Both the position numbers and the translations under genes were made by a program. From QHVT01 sp036389275 (GTDB lineage: Bacteria > Acidobacteriota > Thermoanaerobaculia > Gp7-AA8), in contig DASVQE010000068.1 of the NCBI GenBank assembly GCA_036389275.1, positions 1 through 64,000 on the forward strand: a stretch of 64,000 nucleotides of DNA, written 5' to 3'. This document shows positions 16,947-25,980 of this stretch, piece by piece (within the stretch, counting starts at the first letter, position 1; the number at the start of each line of letters is the position of its first letter). Under the pieces are notes generated by a model. That model had not been told where the DNA came from, searched no databases, and saw nothing but the letters and a program-made list of their open reading frames with translations.

Positions 16947-17300
16947 TTACTTCTGGCGGCGCTCTTCGATGCGCGCGGCTTTGCCGCGGAGATCCCGGAG
17001 GTAGTAGAGCTTCGCGCGACGGACTCGGCCATGACGTTCCACCTCGATGCGATCGATCGTCGGCGAATACAGCGGGAACATGCGCTCCACACCAATGCCA
17101 CCCGAGACCTTGCGCACCGTGAACATCTGCCGTGTGCCGCCGCCCTTGCGCGAGATCACCACGCCCTGGAAGACCTGGATGCGCTCCTTGTCGCCTTCCT
17201 TGACTTTGACGTGCACCTTCACGGTATCGCCGGGAGAGAACGACGGGATGTCCGTCCGCTTGATCTCCTGCGACTCGACGAGCTTCATGATTTCTGGCAT
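16947..17300 (-). CDS. rplS: 50S ribosomal protein L19
   Basis: This 117-residue ribosomal protein lies at the 30S-50S interface. Family signatures are FSPGDTVKVHVKVKEGDKERIQVFQGVVI and the C-terminal GRVRRAKLYYLRDLRGKAARI. The start at ATG 17300 gives MPEIMKLVESQEIKR. The open frame extends upstream to 17471, but that part is the shadow of trmD. The gene lies 56 bases after trmD and 64 bases before rnhB in the conserved translation operon. Confidence 0.95.
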   Translation of the reverse strand: MPEIMKLVESQEIKRTDIPSFSPGDTVKVHVKVKEGDKERIQVFQGVVISRKGGGTRQMFTVRKVSGGIGVERMFPLYSPTIDRIEVERHGRVRRAKLYYLRDLRGKAARIEERRQK

Positions 17301-17356
17301 GACTGGGTTACTCCGTAGTTTTCTGAAAAGCGCGCAAGTATAACTTACAGCCCGCG

Positions 17357-18073
17357 CTAGAACTTGCGTAACTTGCGGAGAATTTCCGCCGCCTCGGCGT
17401 CGAGCTCCGCGCCCTCGAGCAGATCGGGCCGTTTCTCCAGCGTCGCGCGCAGCGCCTGCTCGCGCCGCCACCGCCGGATTTTCTCATGATGTCCCGACAT
17501 CAGGACCTCCGGCACGCGCATTCCGCGCAGCTCCTCGGGACGGGTGTAGTGCGGATAGTCGAGCAGGCCGCGGAAGAACGAGTCCTCTTCCAACGAGCCG
17601 GCGTTGCCGACCACGCCCTCGACCAGCCGACCGATTGCGTCGGCCATCAGCATCGCCGGCAGCTCGCCGCCGGAGACGACGAAGTCGCCGATGGAGATCT
17701 CGTCCGGCTGCAGCGCCTCGTGCACGCGATGATCGAACCCTTCGTAGCGACCGCAGAGAAAGACAATGTGTTCCTTCGCGCGCAGCTCGCTCGCCACGCG
17801 CTGCGTGAACAGCCGCCCTTGCGGCGACGTCATCACCACATGTCCGCCGCCGATCGACTCGACGCAGCGCAGCACCGGCTCTGCCAGCATGACCATGCCC
17901 GGCCCGCCGCCGTATGCCTCGTCGTCGGTGGAGCGGTGGCGGTCGGCGGTGTGCTCGCGCAGGTCGTGCACGCGCACGTCGAGGAGGCCGCGGCTGATGC
18001 CGCGCGCGATCACGCCCTCGGCCAGCAGCGGCGCGAACATGTTCGGAAAGATGGTGACGAGGTCAATCCGCAT
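17357..18073 (-). CDS. trmD: tRNA (guanine(37)-N1)-methyltransferase
   Basis: TrmD methylates G37 of tRNAs, preventing frameshifting. The 238-residue SPOUT enzyme starts MRIDLVTIFPNMF and shows the knot motifs DDEAYGGGPGMVM, FLCGRYEGFDHRV and EISIGDFVVSGGELPAM. It ends with the DNA/RNA-contacting helix region around SGHHEKIRRWRREQAL. The ATG at 18073 is correct because upstream codons fall in an inverted repeat. It is separated from rimM by that 27-bp-arm hairpin rather than by the usual overlap. Confidence 0.95.
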   Translation of the reverse strand: MRIDLVTIFPNMFAPLLAEGVIARGISRGLLDVRVHDLREHTADRHRSTDDEAYGGGPGMVMLAEPVLRCVESIGGGHVVMTSPQGRLFTQRVASELRAKEHIVFLCGRYEGFDHRVHEALQPDEISIGDFVVSGGELPAMLMADAIGRLVEGVVGNAGSLEEDSFFRGLLDYPHYTRPEELRGMRVPEVLMSGHHEKIRRWRREQALRATLEKRPDLLEGAELDAEAAEILRKLRKF

Positions 18074-18075
18074 GG

Positions 18076-18150
18076 CGAACGATGAACGATGAAGGATGAA
18101 CGATGAACGACGGCACTGTTCCGCGTTCATCCTTCATCGTTCATCGTTCG
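18076..18150. repeat. perfect 27-bp inverted repeat built from GATGAAC heptamers
   Basis: Arms 18076-18102 and 18124-18150 are perfectly complementary over 27 bases with a 21-base loop. Each arm consists of degenerate 7-base tandem units (GATGAAC, GATGAAG). The nine bases GGTCAATCC occur directly at both sides (18061-18069 and 18150-18158), inside the trmD start and the rimM end. The element therefore looks like an insertion between two genes that are usually adjacent. Confidence 0.9.
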
Positions 18151-18151
18151 G

Positions 18152-18685
18152 TCAATCCTCGACGGCCTCCAGATCGTCCAATCCCTCGGGCAACGAGACG
18201 ACCATCCGTTTTCCCGGAACGTCGATCTCCGTGCAGAGATCGGCCGCGAACGGCAGCTCGTACGTCTTGCCGTCGCCGCGCTTCACGTTCAGCAGAATCC
18301 CGCCGCCGCCTTCGTAGACTTCCGTGACCACGCCGCGCTCGTTGCCGTCGGCGTCGATCAGCGTCAGGCCGACCAGATCGTGCAGAAAGTACTCGTCCGC
18401 TTCGAGCGCGCGCGCCTCGCTCTCCGGAATCTCGAGCGTCCAGTTGTGCAGGAGCTGCACGGCCTCGGGCGAGTCGACGCCGGAGAACTTCACCAGCACG
18501 CGGCCGGCATGCGCGCGGACGCTCTCGACGCGTGCCTCGCGCGTCTGCGATTCATCGGGCGAGACCAGCGTGACGCTCTGCAGGTCGTCGAAGCGCTCGA
18601 GCGAGTCGGTCCACGGCTCGATGCTCGCTTCGCCGCGCACGCCGTGAGACTTGCGGATCACGCCGAGAGCGATGCGATCGCTCAT
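18152..18685 (-). CDS. rimM: 16S rRNA processing protein RimM
   Basis: RimM assists maturation of the 30S head domain and binds ribosomal protein S19. The 177-residue product has the N-terminal beta-barrel (IALGVIRKSHGVRGEASIEPW). The C-terminal PRC-barrel (DEYFLHDLVGLTLIDADGNERGVV...VYEGGGGILLNV) is also complete. The start is ATG 18685, five bases after the khpA stop. Everything matches the family. Confidence 0.94.
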   Translation of the reverse strand: MSDRIALGVIRKSHGVRGEASIEPWTDSLERFDDLQSVTLVSPDESQTREARVESVRAHAGRVLVKFSGVDSPEAVQLLHNWTLEIPESEARALEADEYFLHDLVGLTLIDADGNERGVVTEVYEGGGGILLNVKRGDGKTYELPFAADLCTEIDVPGKRMVVSLPEGLDDLEAVED

Positions 18686-18690
18686 CGCGC

Positions 18691-18921
18691 TCAGTCCACG
18701 ATGTCGAGCGAGTAGCGCCGGCGCGACTTCTGCCCGGCCGCGGCCAGCAGCGTGCGCATCGCCCGCGCCGTGCGGCCCTGCCGCCCGATCACCTTGCCGA
18801 GATCGTCCGGCGCCACCTCGAGCTCCAGCACCGTCTGCTGATCGCGCTCATACGTGCGGATCCGCACCTCGTCGGGATGATCGACGAGCGACTTGGCGAC
18901 GAACTCGAGCAGCTCTCTCAA
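18691..18921 (-). CDS. khpA: KH-domain RNA-binding protein
   Basis: This 76-residue single KH-domain protein (YlqC/KhpA family) binds RNA and is typically encoded between rpsP and rimM. It shows the opening RELLEFVAKSLVDHPDEV and the GxxG loop as GKVIGRQGRTARAMRTLL. I take TTG 18921 as the start because it matches the family's N-terminus exactly and because upstream sequence is the repeat element at 18925-19013. The longer open frame through that repeat is spurious. Confidence 0.92.
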   Translation of the reverse strand: MRELLEFVAKSLVDHPDEVRIRTYERDQQTVLELEVAPDDLGKVIGRQGRTARAMRTLLAAAGQKSRRRYSLDIVD

Positions 18922-18924
18922 TGC

Positions 18925-19013
18925 AGTCCCTCGGTTCCTCGGTTCCTCGGTTCCTCGGGAGCGTCTCGGGCTTGCCACCCGAGGAACCGAGGAACCCGAG
19001 GAACCGAGGAACT
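18925..19013. repeat. inverted repeat with TCCTCGGT octamer arms
   Basis: Arms 18925-18959 and 18978-19013 are complementary over about 35 bases with one mismatch and one indel, around an 18-base loop. Each arm is a run of about four TTCCTCGG units of period 8. The element sits between rpsP and khpA, inside an operon, directly upstream of the khpA TTG start. A transcript hairpin here could lower khpA translation or protect the upstream mRNA end. Confidence 0.9.
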
Positions 19014-19014
19014 C

Positions 19015-19248
19015 TTACTTGTTCTTCTTCAGCAGCGACTTCACCGTCGGCGAGAGCTGGGCGCCTTTGCTCACCCAGTAGTCGACGCGGGCGCGGTCGA
19101 TCTTGACGTCGGCCGGGTTCTTCTTCGGATCGTAGTGTCCGATCTGTTCGACCGTCGCGGCGGCCGGCGTTTTCAGCGAGTCGGAAACGACGATGCGGTA
19201 GAACGGCGCGTGGGTCGCGCCGCCGCGGCGCAAACGAATCTTCAGCAT
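19015..19248 (-). CDS. rpsP: 30S ribosomal protein S16
   Basis: This 77-residue protein is part of the 30S body. It begins MLKIRLRRGGATHAPFYRIVV and includes IGHYDPKKNP, VDYWVSKGAQLSPTVKSLL and a lysine-rich tail, all diagnostic of S16. It lies 51 bases after ffh on the minus strand and is followed by the octamer inverted repeat before khpA. Confidence 0.95.
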   Translation of the reverse strand: MLKIRLRRGGATHAPFYRIVVSDSLKTPAAATVEQIGHYDPKKNPADVKIDRARVDYWVSKGAQLSPTVKSLLKKNK

Positions 19249-19299
19249 GTGCTCAGTAACTCCTTGATTTGGTTGCTGCGGACGGGCCGAACAGCACGT

Positions 19300-20640
<1,341 letters not shown>

Positions 20641-20648
20641 AGGCGTGA

Positions 20649-20709
20649 CCTAGAATGCCCGGCCGTGCCGGGCCATTCCTTCCTGTGTGACACATAAAGA
20701 AGGAAGGAA
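20649..20709. repeat. interspersed palindromic element, copy 1 (36-bp unit plus extra stem)
   Basis: The 36 bases 20649-20684 recur identically at 22266-22301. They contain the palindrome GCCCGGC-CGT-GCCGGGC. In this copy TTCCTTCCT (20676-20684) also pairs with AGGAAGGAA (20701-20709). The element occupies the divergent spacer just upstream of the ffh start codon, so the ffh promoter or leader must lie in or across it. Confidence 0.85.
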
Positions 20710-20764
20710 AGAGTTGAGTAATTCAGTCACATCGCCGTAGCATCGCTCCTTCGGAGGTGACGCG

Positions 20765-21355
20765 ATGCGCCGGATGATGATCGTGCTGCTCGGAGGATCT
20801 CTTCTCACGTTCGCCGCGCTGGCTGCGGTGCGGCCGCCGTGGCTGCTCACGGACGGCGAGCGTATCGCAGCACGCGTCGATCCGCGGAACGTCGGCGACC
20901 GCGTGCGAGCGCACCGCGACTCGGCGGAAGGCGGCGTCTCCGCGCCGTACGTGATCGACGGGCAGAGGAACCCGGAGCTGTTCCTGCCGACCGAGCTGGT
21001 CGCGTTTCTCGCCGCTCAGTACTTTGTCGATGAGCGTGCACGGAGTGCGGAGCGCGCCGGGTACGCACCCGTCCTCGCGAGTCTGCAGACCGATGCCGCC
21101 GCGTTCTGGAGCGATTTCGACGCCGCGATCGCCGAGTACGCCACGCTCGTGCGCGAGCCGGCGACCGGAGCCCATCCGGGTGAAAAGTCGCGGAGCGCAT
21201 GCGCGGCGCGCGTCGCAGCGCTGAACGCGATGCGGACGAAGTACCCGCGGTTCGACGAGTTCCTCTACACGGCCGTGGCACCGCGCCGCTCGATCGCGTA
21301 CAGCCAGCCGGAGGACCCGCAGTGGCTGGCGTTGGTGAGCCGAGGCTGCAAATGA
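20765..21355 (+). CDS. hypothetical exported protein
   Basis: I do not recognise this 196-residue protein. It starts with a signal-peptide-like segment (MRRMMIVLLGGSLLTFAALAAV) and the rest is soluble and mostly helical, with a single Cys pair near the C-terminus (SACAAR, SRGCK). A Shine-Dalgarno GAGGTGA at 20754-20760 supports the start. The stop overlaps the ATG of the next, degraded gene (ATGA), so the two were once co-translated. It is divergent from ffh. Confidence 0.6.
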   Translation: MRRMMIVLLGGSLLTFAALAAVRPPWLLTDGERIAARVDPRNVGDRVRAHRDSAEGGVSAPYVIDGQRNPELFLPTELVAFLAAQYFVDERARSAERAGYAPVLASLQTDAAAFWSDFDAAIAEYATLVREPATGAHPGEKSRSACAARVAALNAMRTKYPRFDEFLYTAVAPRRSIAYSQPEDPQWLALVSRGCK

Positions 21356-22261
21356 AATCCGTTCGGATCGGTGCAGCCTTGCTGGTCCTCTGTACCGCGT
21401 CGGCGCAAGCGCAGCAGTTGGAGCCCTGCGCGCGCGTCGATTGCTGCGACGAAGTTCATCACTCTCTATAGAGGGGTGGTGTAGCTACATAGTCGACGAA
21501 CCCGCGGCGTCGTCGGCGCTGCCAGACGTGCAGCGGTTTTTACGGCGAGATGATCTGGTCGACGGTCGTGAACGGCAGCACCACGGCAGGCCATTGCTAC
21601 CGCGCCCGGTTACATGCGTCGTCGTCCTTCTACAGCAACGCCGTCGGTTCCGCTCGGTCCTGTACGAGCTCGGGCGCCGCGCCTGAGATTTGTGAGACCC
21701 GGCCGTGGCGCTGCGATCCGCCCGTATTTCGAAGAATGTCCGCTGCTGATCCACACAGGTTCCGGCGCTTGGCGGTCATCGAGTGTCGACGACGGCGTCC
21801 TGTTCGATCTCGACGGCGATGGCGTGCAGGAGCGGACCGCCTGGACGGAGCCGGACAGCGGCATCGCGATTCTCGCGCTCGATCTGGACGGCGACGGAGC
21901 GATCTCCGGTGCGCAGGAGCTTTTCGGCGCGCACATGGCGCTCGCGGGTGCCGAGCTGACGAACGGTTTCGACGCGCTGGCGTTCTTTGACGACGACGCG
22001 AATGGCACGGTCGACGCGCACGACGGCGTCTGGCCGGACTTGCTCTTGTGGACCGATCGAAACCACGACGGCCGCTCGGAGACGAGCGAGCTGCGCGCGG
22101 TTGCGTCGACGGACATCGTGGCGATCGAAACGCGCTTCACGGAGTCACGCCGGACAGACGTCAACGGAAATTCGTTCCGCTACCGCGCGCTGCTGCGGCG
22201 CGCGTCAGGTGCCGTCGAGCCGTACTACGACGTCTACTTTCGCGCGCGGCCGAACGACTGA
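21352..22261 (+). pseudogene. degraded secreted Cys-rich protein with EF-hand-like C-terminal repeats
   Basis: A signal peptide (MKSVRIGAALLVLCTASAQAQ) opens at 21352, but the frame stops at 21471 after a CCD motif. Protein-like sequence resumes in other frames: a Cys-rich piece with CQTCSGFYGE and CETRPWRCD (frame of 21352, about 21520-21715). Then in another frame, up to 22261, comes ECPLLIHTGSGAW followed by calcium-loop-like FDLDGDGVQ and LDLDGDGAISG. Reconstructing one protein needs at least two frameshifts and a stop readthrough. I call it a pseudogene; assembly error is the alternative, and the downstream piece alone could be a short gene. Confidence 0.5.
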
Positions 22262-22265
22262 GGGC

Positions 22266-22301
22266 CCTAGAATGCCCGGCCGTGCCGGGCCATTCCTTCC
22301 T
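22266..22301. repeat. interspersed palindromic element, copy 2
   Basis: These 36 bases are identical to 20649-20684 and include the GCCCGGC-CGT-GCCGGGC hairpin. The copy lies between the degraded gene and the photolyase gene, 4 bases upstream of the photolyase TTG start. It lacks the second stem present in copy 1. Confidence 0.85.
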
Positions 22302-22305
22302 CTCC

Positions 22306-23448
22306 TTGCGCCGGGCCCGGCCCGCCGGCGATCCGTTCGCGTTGCGGGTGACGCAGCTCGCGGACGGGAATCCGCGCGGCGAGTATGTGCTGTATCACGC
22401 GCGGGCGGCGCGGCGGGCGCGGAACAATCTCGCGCTCGAGTTCGCGAAGTCGCTCGGGCGGCGGGTGGTGATGGTCGAGTGGCTCGACGAGCCGCATCGG
22501 AGCGAGCGGACCGCGGCGTACCTGCGCGAGCATCGAACGCACGCGGCGGACGTCGAATACCGTTTCGAGCCGGAGCGCGAGGAGCTCGTCGCCCGCGCAC
22601 GCTACATCGTCACCGACGAATTTCCGACGCTGCCGGTGCCGGCGTACGCCACGCATCTCTTCGACGGCAACGGCGTCCTGCCGATGCGCGCCATCGGGAA
22701 AGAGCAGTACTCCGCACGTTTTTTTCGCGACAAGGCCCATCGGCTGTTCGAGCAGTTCTGGTTCGTCCCGCGCGAGCGCGCGCCGTGGATTCCGCCGGAA
22801 ACGTTGCGCGGCACCGGGATCTCGCCGGCGCTGCACTTCGGGCACCTCGGCATTCATGAAGTCGTGCAGGCGGTGCTGCAGAGCGACGCGGACGGTGAAG
22901 ACATCGACGCGTTCCTCGAACAGGCGGTGATCCGGCGCGAGCTCTCCTTCAACCTCTGTTTCTACAACCCGCGCTACGACTCGCTCGACGCGCTGCCCGA
23001 TTGGGCCAGGCGCACGCTCGACAAGCATCGCCGCGATCGCCGCAAGCCGAGCTACACGTACGCAGAGCTCGAGCGCGCAGCCACGCACGACGAGGTGTGG
23101 AACCTCGCCCAGCGCCAGCTTCTCGCCACCGGCACCATCCACAACTACCTGCGCATGCTCTGGGGCAAGAAGATCATCGAATGGAGCGAGACGCCGGAGG
23201 CGGCGCATGCGGCGATGGTGCGCCTGCACGACCTCTACGCACTCGACGGCCGCGACCCGAACACGCACGCCGGCATCCTCTGGTGCTTCGGCAAGCACGA
23301 CCGCCCGTGGGCGCCGGAGCGCCCCATCTTCGGCACGATCCGCTGGATGTCGTCGGCGCAGACGGCGAAGAAAGTGCACCTCGGCGAGCTCGCTCGGGCG
23401 CTGCCGCCGTTTGATCTCGAAACGTTACGCGCGCCGCGCGCGCCCTGA
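22306..23448 (+). CDS. class II CPD photolyase, short form
   Basis: The enzyme repairs cyclobutane pyrimidine dimers using FADH and light. The C-terminal FAD domain is clearly class II: FNLCFYNPRYDSLDALPDWAR, LRMLWGKKIIEWSETPE, LDGRDPNTHAGILWCFGKHDRPW and RPIFGTIRWMS. From TTG 22306 the product is about 380 residues, shorter than the usual roughly 440-480. The deficit is in the N-terminal Rossmann-like antenna domain, where the segment between VVMVEWLDEP and ARYIVTDEFPT is compressed. GTG 22282, inside the repeat element, is an alternative start. No strong Shine-Dalgarno is visible for either. Confidence 0.88.
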   Translation: MRRARPAGDPFALRVTQLADGNPRGEYVLYHARAARRARNNLALEFAKSLGRRVVMVEWLDEPHRSERTAAYLREHRTHAADVEYRFEPEREELVARARYIVTDEFPTLPVPAYATHLFDGNGVLPMRAIGKEQYSARFFRDKAHRLFEQFWFVPRERAPWIPPETLRGTGISPALHFGHLGIHEVVQAVLQSDADGEDIDAFLEQAVIRRELSFNLCFYNPRYDSLDALPDWARRTLDKHRRDRRKPSYTYAELERAATHDEVWNLAQRQLLATGTIHNYLRMLWGKKIIEWSETPEAAHAAMVRLHDLYALDGRDPNTHAGILWCFGKHDRPWAPERPIFGTIRWMSSAQTAKKVHLGELARALPPFDLETLRAPRAP

Positions 23449-23463
23449 CCAATACTCGTTCGC

Positions 23464-25017
23464 ATGCGATCCATGCTGCTGCTCCTCGCGGCCTTGACCG
23501 CCGCCTCCGCATTCGCGCAGACGAGCGAAGTCATCGAAGTGCATTTGCTCGAAGTGGAAGCGTCCGTGGTCGACCGGGCCGGCAAACCGGTGGAGAACCT
23601 CGAGCAGAAAGACTTCGACGTCACGATCGACGGCAAGGCGGCGGACATCTCCAACTTCTATCTCGTGCGCCGCGGCGAGATCGTCGAGGAGCCGCAATCG
23701 GGCGCCGCGAGCGCGCCGCAGGCCGCGCCCGAAAAAGTGCCGAGCCGCATCGCCTTCTTCATCGACGACGTCCATCTGCACGAGCGGACGAAAAAGCGCG
23801 CGCTCGACGCGGTCATCAAGTACGTCGAGTCGCTCGATCCATCAGCCTCGGTGATGCTGGTCCGCTGGAACGGCTCGCTGCAGATCGCGCTGCCGGCCAC
23901 GCGCGACAAGAGCGCCATCCTCGCCGCCGTGCGCGAGCTCGCCGCGCAGCCGGCGCGCGGCCGCGTCTCCGACACCGAGCGCCGCCAGATCATGGACATG
24001 TACACCTCGAAGATCGACGAAGACGAGGTGCGCCAGCACGTCCTCAACTACGCCGAGACGCAGGCTTCGCTCGCGCGCACGACCATCGCCGCGCTGCAGG
24101 ACATCACCCGCATCCTCGGCGGTTTCGCCGGCCGGCGCATGCTGCTCTACGTCTCCGAGGGCCTGCCGCAGTTTCCGGGGCTCGAGCTCACCAGCGTCGT
24201 CGAGCAGAACATCCCCGGCCAGGTGCTGAGCCTCGATCAGACCCGCAACATCCAGCGCCTCAACGCCTACGCCCAGGCTTCCGGCGTCGTCTTCTGTCCC
24301 TTCGATCCGTCCGGTCCCGACGGCATGCGCTACGCCGTGGAAACGGGCGGCGGACGGGTCGACGTAATGCGCACCAACGCCCGCCCGACTGCCGAGCTGA
24401 TGGCGCGCGAGACCGGCGGCCAGCTCATCGCCGACACGAACGATCTCGACACGGCGCTGGCCGTGCTCGATCGCGGCGTCACCACGTACTACTCGCTCGG
24501 CGTCCCGGCGCCGGAAGGAAAGCGCGGCCCGTTCAACATCGCCGTGCGGGTGAAGAACCATCCCGACCTGCGCGTCGTCACCGCCGCGCGTCGCGGCGTC
24601 ACCACGCGCGCGCAGGAAGTCGCCGCGGCGGTGCAGTCGCATCTCTACCTGCGCGAGGAAGTGAATCCGCTCGGCGTGAAAGTGAAGATGGGTGAGGCGC
24701 GCAAGGACGGCCAGCGTTGCATCGTCCCGCTGATGATCGCGCTGCCGTCGAACCGCCTCACGCTGCTGCCGGCCGGCGACGCGGAAAAAGGGGAGCTCTC
24801 CGTCCACTTCGCCGTCGCCGACGAGCGGCAGCAGGAGTCGCAGGTGAAGACGACCTCGAAAGAAGTCTGGCCGCGAAAAGGTTCCGAAGTGACGGAACTG
24901 ATCGCGCTGTCGCTGCAGCCGAAGAAATACGTCGTGTCGATCGCGGTCACGGATGACATCGCCGGCGAGGCAAGTTACGTGCAGCGGGAGATCGATGCGC
25001 GCGGTTGTATGAAGTGA
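23464..25017 (+). CDS. secreted VWFA-related protein, acidobacterial type
   Basis: The 517-residue protein has a signal peptide (MRSMLLLLAALTAASAFAQ). An N-terminal region reads VVDRAGKPVENLEQKDFDVTIDGK, and a von Willebrand A-like domain starts at RIAFFIDDVHLHERTKKRALDAV. This is the pattern of the VWFA-related domain defined from Acidobacteria. Its job is unknown; such proteins are exported and often occur in many copies per genome. The canonical MIDAS DxSxS is replaced by DDVHL. It is followed by the octamer inverted repeat at 25020-25106. Confidence 0.88.
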   Translation: MRSMLLLLAALTAASAFAQTSEVIEVHLLEVEASVVDRAGKPVENLEQKDFDVTIDGKAADISNFYLVRRGEIVEEPQSGAASAPQAAPEKVPSRIAFFIDDVHLHERTKKRALDAVIKYVESLDPSASVMLVRWNGSLQIALPATRDKSAILAAVRELAAQPARGRVSDTERRQIMDMYTSKIDEDEVRQHVLNYAETQASLARTTIAALQDITRILGGFAGRRMLLYVSEGLPQFPGLELTSVVEQNIPGQVLSLDQTRNIQRLNAYAQASGVVFCPFDPSGPDGMRYAVETGGGRVDVMRTNARPTAELMARETGGQLIADTNDLDTALAVLDRGVTTYYSLGVPAPEGKRGPFNIAVRVKNHPDLRVVTAARRGVTTRAQEVAAAVQSHLYLREEVNPLGVKVKMGEARKDGQRCIVPLMIALPSNRLTLLPAGDAEKGELSVHFAVADERQQESQVKTTSKEVWPRKGSEVTELIALSLQPKKYVVSIAVTDDIAGEASYVQREIDARGCMK

Positions 25018-25019
25018 GC

Positions 25020-25106
25020 TCCTCGGCTCCTCGGCTCCTCGGCTCCTCGGGAGAGCAAGACAGTCGGAAGACCCGAGGAGCCGAGGACCCGAGGACCCGA
25101 GGACCC
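25020..25106. repeat. inverted repeat with TCCTCGGC octamer arms
   Basis: Arms 25020-25051 and 25072-25106 consist of four period-8 units each, CTCCTCGG in one arm and CCGAGGAC or CCGAGGAG in the other. They pair with about one mismatch per unit around a 20-base loop. It is a diverged relative of the element at 18925-19013: the unit differs at one base, yet both arms remain largely complementary. It fills the space between the VWFA gene stop and the ATG at 25112. Confidence 0.88.
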
Positions 25107-25111
25107 GATTC

Positions 25112-25960
25112 ATGGCACATCCGGCACTCCGTCTCGACGTCAATGTGGAAGGAGACTTTTACGTCGACTCGAGTTGTATCGACTGCGATGCCTGCCGGGT
25201 CTTCGCGCCGGGCGTGTTCGCTGACAGCGGTGGACAGTCGTACGTCTTCCATCAACCCGACAACGCGGACGAGCTGCTCGCGGCGCAGAAGGCGCAGATC
25301 TCCTGTCCTACCGCATCCATCGGCTCGGCCAGCGGCGCGCGCGCGGCGCTCGAGGCGTTGCCGGAGCTGGTCGACGGCGAGGTGCATCGCTGCGGCTACA
25401 CGAGCGAGAGCTCGTTCGGCGCGATCAGCTACTACCTGGCGAAGCGGCAGATCCTGATCGACTCGCCGCGCTTCGCCGAGCCGCTGGCCCGCCGCCTCGG
25501 CAGCGTGCGGCGTATGCTGCTGACGCACCAGGACGACGTCGCCGATCACGAGAAGTTTTACCAGCGCTTCGGCTGCGAGCGCGTGCTCCATCGCGACGAC
25601 GTGCGCGCGCGCACCGCGTCCGTCGAGCTGCAGCCGAAAGGCTCCGACCCCATCGAGCTCGAGCCGGACCTCGTCATGATCCCGACGCCCGGCCACACCC
25701 GCGGCCACGCGGTATTTCTGTACGAAAATCAGTACCTTTTCACCGGCGATCACCTCGCCTGGAGCGAGTCGCGCGGACACCTCTACGCCTTCCGCAGCGC
25801 CTGCTGGTACTCCTGGAGCGAGCAGACCCGCTCGATGGAGCGGCTGCTCGACTACACCTTCGAATGGGTGCTGCCGGGCCACGGCCGTCCGATTCACCTG
25901 ACCGCGCCGGAGATGCGCGGCTCGCTCGAGCGCTGCATCGAGTGGATGAAGGAACGCTAG
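25112..25960 (+). CDS. ferredoxin-like / metallo-beta-lactamase-fold fusion protein
   Basis: The 282-residue protein has an N-terminal ferredoxin-like cluster site, Cys22-x2-Cys25-x2-Cys28 (CIDCDACRVFAPGVF), with a fourth Cys near residue 64 (QISCPTASIG). An MBL fold follows from about residue 90. Metal ligands are modified from HxHxDH to THQDDVADH, with TPGHTRGH, FTGDHLAW and LPGHGRP following. This combination is known for uncharacterised MBL hydrolases. A role in redox or sulfur metabolism is only a guess. Confidence 0.82.
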   Translation: MAHPALRLDVNVEGDFYVDSSCIDCDACRVFAPGVFADSGGQSYVFHQPDNADELLAAQKAQISCPTASIGSASGARAALEALPELVDGEVHRCGYTSESSFGAISYYLAKRQILIDSPRFAEPLARRLGSVRRMLLTHQDDVADHEKFYQRFGCERVLHRDDVRARTASVELQPKGSDPIELEPDLVMIPTPGHTRGHAVFLYENQYLFTGDHLAWSESRGHLYAFRSACWYSWSEQTRSMERLLDYTFEWVLPGHGRPIHLTAPEMRGSLERCIEWMKER

Positions 25961-25980
25961 TTGCTCCGCCGTTTTGCGCA

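Noticed and set aside
18925..19013. CRISPR-like regular repeats
   Set aside because: The units are 8 bases with no unique spacers between them and are arranged as two complementary arms. No cas genes are present in the window.
21469..21471. Second candidate recoding event in the Cys-rich exported gene
   Set aside because: The first interrupting codon is TAG, the next region changes frame, and no SECIS-like hairpin was seen. Decay or sequence error fits better.
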